Positions 1 through 5,864 of a stretch of 21,073 bases of DNA are shown here, in pieces. Source of the DNA: Bacteroidales bacterium (lineage in GTDB: Bacteria > Bacteroidota > Bacteroidia > Bacteroidales > JAGOPY01); contig DAOWEV010000165.1 in NCBI GenBank assembly GCA_030638325.1, forward strand, positions 1-21,073. The letters run 5' to 3'. The notes beneath the pieces were generated by a model, which saw only the letters and a list, made by a program, of their open reading frames with translations, was not told the DNA's origin and did no database searches. The stretch's first letter is position 1. Each line of letters starts with the position of its first letter. A program made the position numbers and the translations under genes.

Positions 1-1
1 A

Positions 2-811
2 AAAAAGCAATCCCCGAAGAGCGATTCCATGGCTAAGAAACCGCGGAAATCTTTTACCCGTCCGGTAAAGTCAGTTAAGCAGACCCTGGGTGGCCAGGAA
101 ATGATACGCCTCAATAAATACATTGCCAATGCAGGCATATGTTCACGTCGTGAAGCTGATGAACTTATTCAGGCCGGGGCAGTCAAGGTGAACGGGCAGG
201 TAGTGACAGAACTGGGTACAAAAGTCTCTCCAAAAGACAAAGTGCAATACGGCGATCAGACACTTTCCATGGAAAAGATGCAGTATGTACTGTTGAACAA
301 ACCCAAAGGATATATCACCACCACCGATGACCCTTTTGCCCGCAGGACGGTCATGCAACTTGTTACGCAAGCTTGTAAAGAACGTATTTATCCGGTGGGC
401 AGGCTCGACAGAAATACATCGGGACTGTTGTTGTTCACCAACGACGGAGAACTGGCAAAGAAGCTGACTCACCCGAAACACAATGTGAAGAAGGTCTATC
501 ATGTGGTACTGGACAAGTCGCTAACTAAGACAGATATGCTCTCAATTAGCAAAGGCATGGAACTGGATGATGGTTTCATCAGGATTGACAAGATATCATA
601 TGATCAAACCACAACTGATAAAAGGGAATTAGGCATTGAGCTCCACTCCGGAAGAAACCGTATTGTGAGGCGTGTTTTTGAATCCCTGGGTTACAAGGTG
701 GTGAAGCTTGACCGGACCCTGTTCGCCGGACTTACCAAAAAAAATATTCCACGTGGTCGCTGGCGTTTCCTTGAAGATAAGGAGATCAATATGCTGAAAA
801 TGCTTGGCTAA
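2..811 (+). CDS. rluB: 23S rRNA pseudouridine synthase, RluB/RsuA family (5' partial)
   Basis: Isomerises a specific uridine of rRNA to pseudouridine, most likely in 23S rRNA. Counting from the ATG at 29, an S4 RNA-binding domain spans about residues 25-75 (MIRLNKYIANAGICSRREAD). The catalytic domain carries GRLDRNTSGLLLFTNDG with the catalytic Asp at 127, KKVYHV at about 154-159, and the C-terminal motif GRNRIVRRVFESLGYKVVKL at about 208. The frame has no stop upstream of ATG 29 and encodes Lys/Ser/Pro-rich residues to the window edge. Bacteroidota members of this family usually have a long basic disordered N-terminal extension, so I treat the gene as 5' partial. ATG 29 and ATG 101 are alternative starts; ATG 101 begins exactly at the S4 domain. 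RluB versus another RsuA-group enzyme (RluE, RluF) cannot be settled by eye. The family call is firm. Confidence 0.85.
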   Translation, partial: KKQSPKSDSMAKKPRKSFTRPVKSVKQTLGGQEMIRLNKYIANAGICSRREADELIQAGAVKVNGQVVTELGTKVSPKDKVQYGDQTLSMEKMQYVLLNKPKGYITTTDDPFARRTVMQLVTQACKERIYPVGRLDRNTSGLLLFTNDGELAKKLTHPKHNVKKVYHVVLDKSLTKTDMLSISKGMELDDGFIRIDKISYDQTTTDKRELGIELHSGRNRIVRRVFESLGYKVVKLDRTLFAGLTKKNIPRGRWRFLEDKEINMLKMLG

Positions 812-815
812 ATTG

Positions 816-830
816 AACCAGTCCCTGGTT
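816..830 (+). terminator. small hairpin after rluB, possible weak terminator
   Basis: AACCAG and CTGGTT form a perfect 6-bp stem with a 3-nt loop, starting 4 bases after the rluB stop codon. There is no uninterrupted T-run directly behind it, only a T/A-rich stretch, so termination is uncertain. It lies in the 92-bp gap before the epimerase gene. Confidence 0.3.
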
Positions 831-903
831 GTAAATTATGAATTTTGAGTTTATTTTTCATGTAAATGATATGCATACAGCATAAAGCTAAAACCATTGA
901 ATT

Positions 904-1308
904 ATGAATCCATCTCATATTGAACACATTGGCATTGCTGTCAAATCACTGGATGACGCTATTACCTATTATGAAAATGTCCTGGGACTTAAATGTTATG
1001 CCATCGAAGAGGTAAAAGACCAAAAAGTCAGAACAGCATTTTTTGTGGTGGGCCAGACGAAGATAGAATTACTGGAATCCACCGATCCGGAAGGACCTGT
1101 GGGCAAATTTATCGATAAAAATGGGGAGGGGCTCCATCACATAGCTTTTGCTGTGGAAAATATTGAAGACTGCCTCCGGGAAACGGAAGAAAAAGGTATT
1201 CGTCTGATTGATAAGATTCCCCGTAAAGGTGCCGAAGGCCTGGATATTGCCTTCCTGCATCCGAAATCCACTTTTGGCGTATTGACAGAACTTTGTGAAA
1301 AAAAATAA
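904..1308 (+). CDS. mce: methylmalonyl-CoA epimerase (VOC superfamily)
   Basis: Interconverts (2R)- and (2S)-methylmalonyl-CoA in the propionate/succinate pathway. The 134-residue protein is the usual size for this enzyme and consists of two beta-alpha-beta-beta-beta modules of the vicinal oxygen chelate fold. IEHIGIAVKSLDDAITYYE at residues 6-24 starts module one. GLHHIAFAVENIE at 76-88 starts module two. GVLTELCEKK ends the protein. By comparison with known epimerases, the metal ligands should be His8, His79, Glu129 and a residue near Gln51-Glu55. Bacteroidota use this pathway for propionate formation. The gene often sits beside methylmalonyl-CoA decarboxylase subunits, but here it stands between rluB and glyS. 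No Shine-Dalgarno sequence is visible, which is normal for the phylum. Confidence 0.92.
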   Translation: MNPSHIEHIGIAVKSLDDAITYYENVLGLKCYAIEEVKDQKVRTAFFVVGQTKIELLESTDPEGPVGKFIDKNGEGLHHIAFAVENIEDCLRETEEKGIRLIDKIPRKGAEGLDIAFLHPKSTFGVLTELCEKK

Positions 1309-1351
1309 ATCCGCAACCTGCGACAAAAAAACAGGCAATATTTTATTCGGC

Positions 1352-1381
1352 TTGTGATTTTCACCATTTGTGATAATTTTG
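1352..1381 (+). promoter_or_regulatory. Bacteroidota-type promoter of glyS
   Basis: TTG at 1352-1354 and TAATTTTG at 1374-1381 match the -33 (TTG) and -7 (TAnnTTTG) elements, with a 19-bp spacer. The -7 box ends only 4 bases before the glyS ATG at 1386, so transcription should start at or within a base or two of the start codon, giving a leaderless or nearly leaderless mRNA. Confidence 0.7.
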
Positions 1382-1385
1382 CAGC

Positions 1386-2912
1386 ATGGCAAAAAGTGAA
1401 GATATCCTCAAAAAGATTATTTCCCATGCCAAGGAGTATGGGTTTGTTTTCCCCTCAAGTGAAATTTACGATGGTTTGAGCGCCGTATATGATTACGGAC
1501 AGTACGGGGTCGAACTTAAAAATAACATCAAGGATTACTGGTGGAGGTCCATGGTCCAGCACCATGAGAACATTGTGGGAATAGACTCGGCTATCTTTAT
1601 GCACCCCACGATATGGAAAGCTTCCGGTCATGTGGATGCATTCAACGATCCGATGATCGACAATAAAGATTCCAAAAAAAGATACCGGGCGGATGTTCTG
1701 ATTGAAGACCAGATAGTTAAAATAGAAGGCAAGATCAAAAAAGAGGTGGATAAAGCCAGGAAACGCTTTGGAGATTCATTCGATGAAGAGAAATATCTTT
1801 CAGAAAATCCGCGGGTGCTTGGTTATAATGAAAAGATCGAAGGCATCAAAAACCGTTTATATCCGGCAATGGATGGCAATGACCTGGAGGCCATCCGGCA
1901 ACTGATCATCGATCTTGACATTGCCGACCCGGTCTCAGGATCAAAAAACTGGACGGATGTCAGGCAGTTTAACCTGATGTTTTCGACACGCATAGGATCG
2001 TTAAGTGAAACCTCCAATGAAATTTTTCTGCGGCCGGAAACGGCCCAGGGGATCTTTGTTAATTTCCTGAATGTTCAGAAGACAGCCCGGATGAAGATAC
2101 CTTTCGGGATTGCCCAGATCGGGAAGGCATTCAGAAATGAAATCGTGGCACGACAGTTCATCTTCCGGATGAGGGAGTTTGAACAGATGGAGATGCAGTT
2201 CTTTGTCAGGCCCGGAGAAGAATTAAAGTGGTTTGAATACTGGAAAGAAGAAAGGATGAAATGGCATCTGTCAATGGGTATTCCTGCCGGAAAATACCGT
2301 TTTCACGACCATGATAAGCTGGCTCATTATGCCAATGCCGCTTCCGATATTGAATTTGATTTTCCCTTTGGCTTCAAAGAGCTGGAGGGTATCCATTCCC
2401 GGACCGACTTCGATCTTGCAGCTCATGAGCAATACTCTGGCAAAAAACTACAATACTTTGATCCTGAGCTAAATGAAAGCTATGTCCCTTTTGTTGTTGA
2501 GACTTCCCTTGGCCTCGACAGGACTTTCCTGTCGGTATTAAGCCATGCCTACACTGAGGAAAAGTTAGAAGATGGCTCAGAAAGGGTAGTCATGCACTTC
2601 TCTCCTGTCCTTGCACCCATCAAAGCTACTATCCTGCCACTTATCAAGAAGGACGGCTTACCTGAGAAAGCCCTGCAGATATTCGATACCCTGAAGTTCG
2701 ACTACATGTGCCAGTATGATGAAAAAGATTCTATCGGGAGAAGGTACAGAAGACAGGATGCGATTGGAACGCCTTATTGTATCACTGTGGATCACCAGAC
2801 CCAGGAAGACAATACGGTCACTATCCGCGAGCGGGATTCGATGAAGCAGGACAGGATAGGGATAGACAAGATCAGAACTGTGATTGATGAAAGGTTAAAA
2901 ACTGACCCTTAG
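1386..2912 (+). CDS. glyS: glycyl-tRNA synthetase, class IIa homodimeric type
   Basis: Charges tRNA-Gly with glycine in the cytosol. The 508-residue protein has the features of the single-chain alpha2 enzyme. RPETAQGIFVNF is at residues 216-227. The class II motif 2 is FRNEIVARQFIFRMREFEQ at 249-267. FGFKELEGIHSRTDFDL at 328-344 is followed by the motif 3 region VETSLGLDR at 371-379. The C-terminal anticodon-binding domain (about 405-505) includes RRYRRQDAIGTPYCITVD and TVTIRERDSMKQDRI. The start at 1386 is supported by the promoter directly in front and by alignment-like fit of MAKSEDILKKIISHAKEYGF to the family N-terminus. The gene converges on pth with only 2 bp between the stop codons. 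It appears intact. Confidence 0.96.
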   Translation: MAKSEDILKKIISHAKEYGFVFPSSEIYDGLSAVYDYGQYGVELKNNIKDYWWRSMVQHHENIVGIDSAIFMHPTIWKASGHVDAFNDPMIDNKDSKKRYRADVLIEDQIVKIEGKIKKEVDKARKRFGDSFDEEKYLSENPRVLGYNEKIEGIKNRLYPAMDGNDLEAIRQLIIDLDIADPVSGSKNWTDVRQFNLMFSTRIGSLSETSNEIFLRPETAQGIFVNFLNVQKTARMKIPFGIAQIGKAFRNEIVARQFIFRMREFEQMEMQFFVRPGEELKWFEYWKEERMKWHLSMGIPAGKYRFHDHDKLAHYANAASDIEFDFPFGFKELEGIHSRTDFDLAAHEQYSGKKLQYFDPELNESYVPFVVETSLGLDRTFLSVLSHAYTEEKLEDGSERVVMHFSPVLAPIKATILPLIKKDGLPEKALQIFDTLKFDYMCQYDEKDSIGRRYRRQDAIGTPYCITVDHQTQEDNTVTIRERDSMKQDRIGIDKIRTVIDERLKTDP

Positions 2913-2935
2913 GGTCACATCTGATCCTTAGGGTC
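2904..2935. terminator. hairpin of two palindrome copies covering the glyS and pth stop codons
   Basis: GACCCTTAGGGTC (2904-2916) and GATCCTTAGGGTC (2923-2935) are direct repeats of a near-perfect palindrome. The copies can pair with each other around the 6-nt loop ACATCT, giving a 13-position stem with one T-T mismatch and one G-U pair in + strand RNA. It contains the TAG of glyS and the TGA of pth. On the pth side the stem is followed by AGTTTTTAACC, a short U-tract inside the glyS coding end. On the glyS side no U-tract follows. The likely role is terminating pth-operon transcripts and perhaps limiting read-through in both directions. Confidence 0.5.
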
Positions 2936-3490
2936 GTTAAATGCATTCATAGTCCGCTCAACACCAATAGTTCCGAAAGATTTTATAAGTTCGGTTGCTG
3001 TTTTAACTTTTGGGATCATCATTTCCTCTTCTTTCTTTGTCCATTGACTCAACACATAATCCACCTGAGTGCCCCTTGAAAAGTCATCGCCAATGCCGAT
3101 ACGTAGTCTTGGGAATTCAATGGTGCCGAGGTGTTCAATGATGCTCAAAAGGCCATTATGTCCGCCATCACCACCCTTTTTCTTCAAACGAAGTTTTCCC
3201 GGTGGCAAAGCCAGATCGTCAAGGATGATAAGTACGTTTTCCGGAGCCACTTTTTCTTTCTGCATCCAGTATTTCACGGCTTTACCGCTTCGGTTCATGT
3301 AGATAGATGGCTTGATGAGCACAAAATGACGGGCTTTATGCCTGATCCTGGCAACAGAGCCATATTTTTCAGGCTCGAAACCTGCTCCGGCCTGCTGTGC
3401 CATTGCATCAAGCACAACAAACCCTATATTATGCCTGGTGTTGGCATATTCTTCTCCTATATTACCCAGACCGAAGATCAGGAATTTCAT
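2915..3490 (-). CDS. pth: peptidyl-tRNA hydrolase
   Basis: Cleaves peptidyl-tRNA released by drop-off, recycling tRNA. The 191-residue protein has the usual size. The signature FGLGNIGEEYANTRHNIGF at residues 6-24 contains the catalytic His20 and the substrate-contact Asn10. YMNRSGKAV holds Asn66. DDLALPPGKLRLKKKGG begins at 91, with the Asp that tunes the catalytic His in this family. GGDGGHNGLLSI holds Asn112. FPRLRIGIGDD follows. It is the last gene of the prs-rplY-pth cluster, a conserved bacterial order, 85 bp after rplY, and it ends 2 bp from glyS. All active-site residues are present. Confidence 0.96.
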   Translation of the reverse strand: MKFLIFGLGNIGEEYANTRHNIGFVVLDAMAQQAGAGFEPEKYGSVARIRHKARHFVLIKPSIYMNRSGKAVKYWMQKEKVAPENVLIILDDLALPPGKLRLKKKGGDGGHNGLLSIIEHLGTIEFPRLRIGIGDDFSRGTQVDYVLSQWTKKEEEMMIPKVKTATELIKSFGTIGVERTMNAFNDPKDQM

Positions 3491-3501
3491 TGGGATTTAA
3501 T

Positions 3502-3561
3502 GTTGTTGGCTGTTGGTTTTCCAGGAACACACAACTTACAACCTACAACCCATAACTATTA
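3502..3561 (-). repeat. 7-bp tandem repeats in the rplY-pth gap
   Basis: On the + strand five successive 7-mers of the form ACNNNNA fill 3527-3561: ACACACA, ACTTACA, ACCTACA, ACCCATA, ACTATTA. At 3504-3517 lie two 7-mers of the opposite sense, TGTTGGC and TGTTGGT. Because of this, GTTGTTGGCTGTTGG (3502-3516) can pair with 3535-3549 at 11 of 15 positions, a weak inter-cistronic hairpin between rplY and pth. The function is unknown. It resembles the 7-mer blocks at 5668 and 20161. Confidence 0.5.
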
Positions 3562-3575
3562 ATAAGCAACCTGCT

Positions 3576-4235
3576 TTATTCTTTATCAGCTTTTTCTTCG
3601 GCAGCAGGAGCTGTCCCTTCTGCGGGAGTTTCTCCTTCTACCTCTTCACCTTCTACCTCTTCAGCTTCTTCAACCAGCTCAGTCACAGCAGCCAGTCTGG
3701 TTGTCTGTACGCCGATAACAAAACGCTCGCCTTTTTCCATGATCTGGAATTTATTCTCCATAAGATCACGTACATGTACTTTATCGTGGATCTCCATGTT
3801 GTTGATATCTATTTCGATATTTTCCGGCATATCTGCCGGTAAAGCTTTCACGAATAACTTCCGGAATTTCTGCACCAGCACACCACCGCTGATGACACCA
3901 GGAGCGTTGCCAGTCAATTTGATTGGGACATGGACGGTAATAGGCTTATCTTCATGATATTCCATAAAGTCTGCATGCAACACCTTGTCACTTACCGGAT
4001 GGTACTGAACATCTTTTAAAATACAGTTATATTCTTTTCCATCAATATCCTGTTTGATGAAAAATGTTTCAGGGGTAAATAGAAGCTTTTTGAAGTTTCT
4101 CTCGTCGGTGGAGAAATGAATCTGTTCATCTCCTCCATAAAGAACACAAGGTACCAGATCTTGTTTCCTCAGCTTTTTAGCATCTTTTTTCCCTACGTTC
4201 TCTCTTAGAGAACCGCTCATAGATACTGTTTTCAT
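3576..4235 (-). CDS. rplY: 50S ribosomal protein bL25, Ctc/TL5 long form
   Basis: Binds 5S rRNA in the large ribosomal subunit. The 219-residue protein is the long Ctc/TL5 type: an N-terminal L25 domain of about 95 residues (MKTVSMSGSLRENVGKKDAK, then LVPCVLYGG and ILKDVQYHPVSDKVLHADF) and a C-terminal beta domain (KPITVHVPIKLTGNAPGVISGG and the following region to about residue 185). The tail is strongly acidic, Glu-rich with Ala/Pro. The open frame extends upstream to 4313 and overlaps the end of prs. I choose ATG 4235 because the family N-terminus begins there and this leaves a 37-bp gap to prs. prs-rplY-pth is a common bacterial cluster. Confidence 0.94.
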   Translation of the reverse strand: MKTVSMSGSLRENVGKKDAKKLRKQDLVPCVLYGGDEQIHFSTDERNFKKLLFTPETFFIKQDIDGKEYNCILKDVQYHPVSDKVLHADFMEYHEDKPITVHVPIKLTGNAPGVISGGVLVQKFRKLFVKALPADMPENIEIDINNMEIHDKVHVRDLMENKFQIMEKGERFVIGVQTTRLAAVTELVEEAEEVEGEEVEGETPAEGTAPAAEEKADKE

Positions 4236-4272
4236 GATAATTTGTAATTTTATTAATAATAATGAATATTGA

Positions 4273-5220
4273 TTATGTTTTCTTAAACTTGAAAAGATCA
4301 CTGATCGATTCATAGTTTTCCACCCTCTTGATCACTTCTGCAAAAAGATTAGCTGTTGATAATACCGTGATCTTATCGCTTTTTTGCTTGAGAGGAATAG
4401 TGTCTGTAACAACCACTTCGGTAAAAGGAGAGTTTTCAATGCATTCATAGGCATCAGCTGAGAATACAGGATGCGTACAAAAAGCCCTGACACTTTTTGC
4501 TCCGTTTTCCATGATGATGTCGGCTGCTTTGGTAATGGAGCCTGCAGTATCAATAATATCGTCTACCAGGATGATATCCCTGCCTTTAACGTCTCCGACC
4601 AGGGCCATCTTCCCGATCTGATTTGGTTTGGACCGCTGCTTATAGCAAATCACAAAATCGGTGTTGAGTGCTTTTGCATAAGATCCGGCACGACGTGTAC
4701 CTCCCGTATCCGGGGATGCCATGGTCAGGTCAGGAAGTTTTAACTTCTTTATATACGACATAAAGATAGAAGAGGCATATAAATGGTCGACGGGAACATC
4801 GAAAAATCCCTGGATCTGGTCAGCATGGAGGTCAATGGTAATGATCCTCTGGACACCGGCTGCGGTCAGCAGGTTGGCGACCAGTTTGGATGCAATGGAC
4901 ACCCTCGGCTGGTCTTTCCGGTCCTGCCGTGCAAAACCGAAATAGGGAATCACCGCAACGATGTTTTTGGCGGATGCTCGTCTGGCGGCATCTACCATCA
5001 TGAGCAATTCCAGGAGATTGTCGCCGGGTGAAAACGTAGACTGGAGGATGAAGACATCCCGCCCCCTGATATTTTCTTCAAAACAGGGCTGGAATTCTCC
5101 ATCTGAAAATACTGTTACAGAGGCCTCTCCAAGCTTCATCCCGTAACTTTCCGCAATTTTCTCCGCGAGATACCGGGTAGCCCTGCCTGCAAAAATACTA
5201 ACCAGTTTAGGTTTATCCAT
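4273..5220 (-). CDS. prs: ribose-phosphate pyrophosphokinase (PRPP synthetase, class I)
   Basis: Makes 5-phosphoribosyl 1-pyrophosphate from ribose 5-phosphate and ATP for nucleotide, His, Trp and NAD synthesis. The 315-residue protein is full length. Seen motifs: FSDGEFQPCFEENIRGRDVF at 38-57, the ATP loop region YFGFARQDRKDQPR at 93-106, DLHADQIQGFFDVPVDHL at 130-147 with the conserved His132, MASPDTGGTRRAG at 167-179, and the PRPP/ribose-phosphate loop LVDDIIDTAGSITKA at 218-232. These are the marks of the class I, phosphate-activated enzyme. A promoter lies upstream (5253-5283), and prs is first in the prs-rplY-pth cluster. Confidence 0.97.
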   Translation of the reverse strand: MDKPKLVSIFAGRATRYLAEKIAESYGMKLGEASVTVFSDGEFQPCFEENIRGRDVFILQSTFSPGDNLLELLMMVDAARRASAKNIVAVIPYFGFARQDRKDQPRVSIASKLVANLLTAAGVQRIITIDLHADQIQGFFDVPVDHLYASSIFMSYIKKLKLPDLTMASPDTGGTRRAGSYAKALNTDFVICYKQRSKPNQIGKMALVGDVKGRDIILVDDIIDTAGSITKAADIIMENGAKSVRAFCTHPVFSADAYECIENSPFTEVVVTDTIPLKQKSDKITVLSTANLFAEVIKRVENYESISDLFKFKKT

Positions 5221-5252
5221 GATTGAAAGTATATTAACTTGATTTTGAGGCG

Positions 5253-5283
5253 CAAAATTAGCACTTTATTTGATTTCCTACAA
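5253..5283 (-). promoter_or_regulatory. Bacteroidota-type promoter of the prs-rplY-pth cluster
   Basis: Read on the - strand, TAATTTTG occupies 5260-5253 and fits the -7 consensus TAnnTTTG. TTG at 5283-5281 is the -33 element, with a 20-bp spacer. Transcription would start near 5248, giving a leader of about 25-30 nt before the prs ATG at 5220. The leader lacks a Shine-Dalgarno sequence. Confidence 0.65.
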
Positions 5284-5400
5284 AAAAAAGTACGTTTAAA
5301 AATATCAATCCTCAGACTACAAGTTGAGCGAAGCAAAATCCGCCTTTGCGGGACTACAAGTTTTTTAGCAAGCATCCATCAATTACCGGCTTTTTTTTCC

Positions 5401-5408
5401 TATCTTTG
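5401..5408 (+). promoter_or_regulatory. -7 promoter box of the tRNA-Leu gene
   Basis: TATCTTTG matches TAnnTTTG exactly. It lies 38 bp before the mature tRNA 5' end, leaving a 5' leader of about 30-35 nt for RNase P to remove. No TTG is found at the expected -33 spacing; a T-run occupies 5391-5398. Confidence 0.6.
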
Positions 5409-5446
5409 CACTCCACACCCGAACCCTGTATACCCACACCCAACTC

Positions 5447-5530
5447 GCCCGGGTGGCGGAACTGGTAGACGCGCTGGTCTCAAAAACCAGTGGGATAATA
5501 CCCGTGCCGGTTCGATCCCGGCCCCGGGTA
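5447..5530 (+). tRNA. tRNA-Leu, anticodon CAA (reads UUG)
   Basis: An 84-nt class II tRNA. The acceptor GCCCGGG (5447-5453) pairs with CCCGGGT (5523-5529), with a G1-U72 wobble and discriminator A73 at 5530. The D-loop contains AACTGGTAGACG. The anticodon stem is CTGGT/ACCAG, and the loop CTCAAAA gives anticodon CAA. The long variable arm (about TGGGATAATACCCG) is diagnostic for Leu/Ser/Tyr types. The T arm is GCCGG-TTCGATC-CCGGC. The 3' CCA is not encoded; the gene continues CAACC. It has its own -7 box upstream and a strong terminator downstream, so it is a single-gene transcription unit. Confidence 0.96.
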
Positions 5531-5543
5531 CAACCTTGATGAT

Positions 5544-5582
5544 AAAAGCCTTGATAATCAATCATATCAAGGCTTTTTATTT
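5544..5582 (+). terminator. intrinsic terminator of the tRNA-Leu gene
   Basis: AAAAGCCTTGATA (5544-5556) pairs perfectly over 13 bp with TATCAAGGCTTTT (5565-5577), with an 8-nt loop, followed by TTTATTTTATT. It starts 13 bases after the tRNA end. Confidence 0.88.
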
Positions 5583-5599
5583 TATTAGGTGTGGCAATC

Positions 5600-5628
5600 G
5601 TAGAGGCGAGGCGGCGCCTCGTCTCTAC
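5600..5628. repeat. GC-rich palindromic element
   Basis: GTAGAGGCGAGGC (5600-5612) and GCCTCGTCTCTAC (5616-5628) are inverted repeats of 13 bp with one mismatch and a 3-nt loop. It stands out against its A/T-rich surroundings and has no T-run, so it is not a typical terminator. It looks like a REP-type mobile palindrome of the GTAGAGAC... kind found between genes in many bacteria. Confidence 0.6.
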
Positions 5629-5667
5629 ATAATTCTCAAACAAAATTTTCCGATGGTGGGGGGATGT

Positions 5668-5695
5668 TTACCGCTTACCGTCAACCGTCAACTGA
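5668..5695. repeat. four 7-bp tandem repeats
   Basis: TTACCGC, TTACCGT, CAACCGT, CAACTGA follow one another without spacing. In the AC-anchored register this reads ACCGCTT, ACCGTCA, ACCGTCA, ACTGAAA, similar to the ACNNNNA blocks at 3527 and 20161. Confidence 0.5.
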
Positions 5696-5864
5696 AAAAG
5701 GTGAATTATTCAGCTTTTGTCATAAGATGATCGCTCCTTTTTAGGCTGGATTACGGGTTACGAATTGCGCGGTATGGATTTTTTTTTGCTCTTGAAGTTA
5801 ATTTTATGTAATTTTACTGGAAATTAGGAAAGACTATCTGAAAACACTAAAGACAAAACCTGAA

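Larger units (their letters stand above)
5583..5864. other. intergenic region with palindrome and 7-bp repeats
   Basis: No coding region is supported here. The open frame that crosses it overlaps the tRNA and terminator and resembles no protein I know. Visible contents are a GC-rich palindrome (5600-5628), four 7-mers (5668-5695), a repeat-like ATTACGG/GTTACGA pair near 5750, and A/T-rich DNA directly before the gene at 5865. No convincing promoter with both elements is visible for that gene; TAATTTTA at 5809-5816 is the nearest -7-like octamer. Confidence 0.6.

Noticed and set aside
3131..3562. 143-codon open frame on the + strand over pth
   Set aside because: It is antisense to pth, whose active-site motifs are all intact, and shows no protein family features.
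5239..5730. 163-codon open frame across the tRNA-Leu region
   Set aside because: It runs through the tRNA, its promoter box and terminator, has no recognisable protein features, and is explained by these elements.
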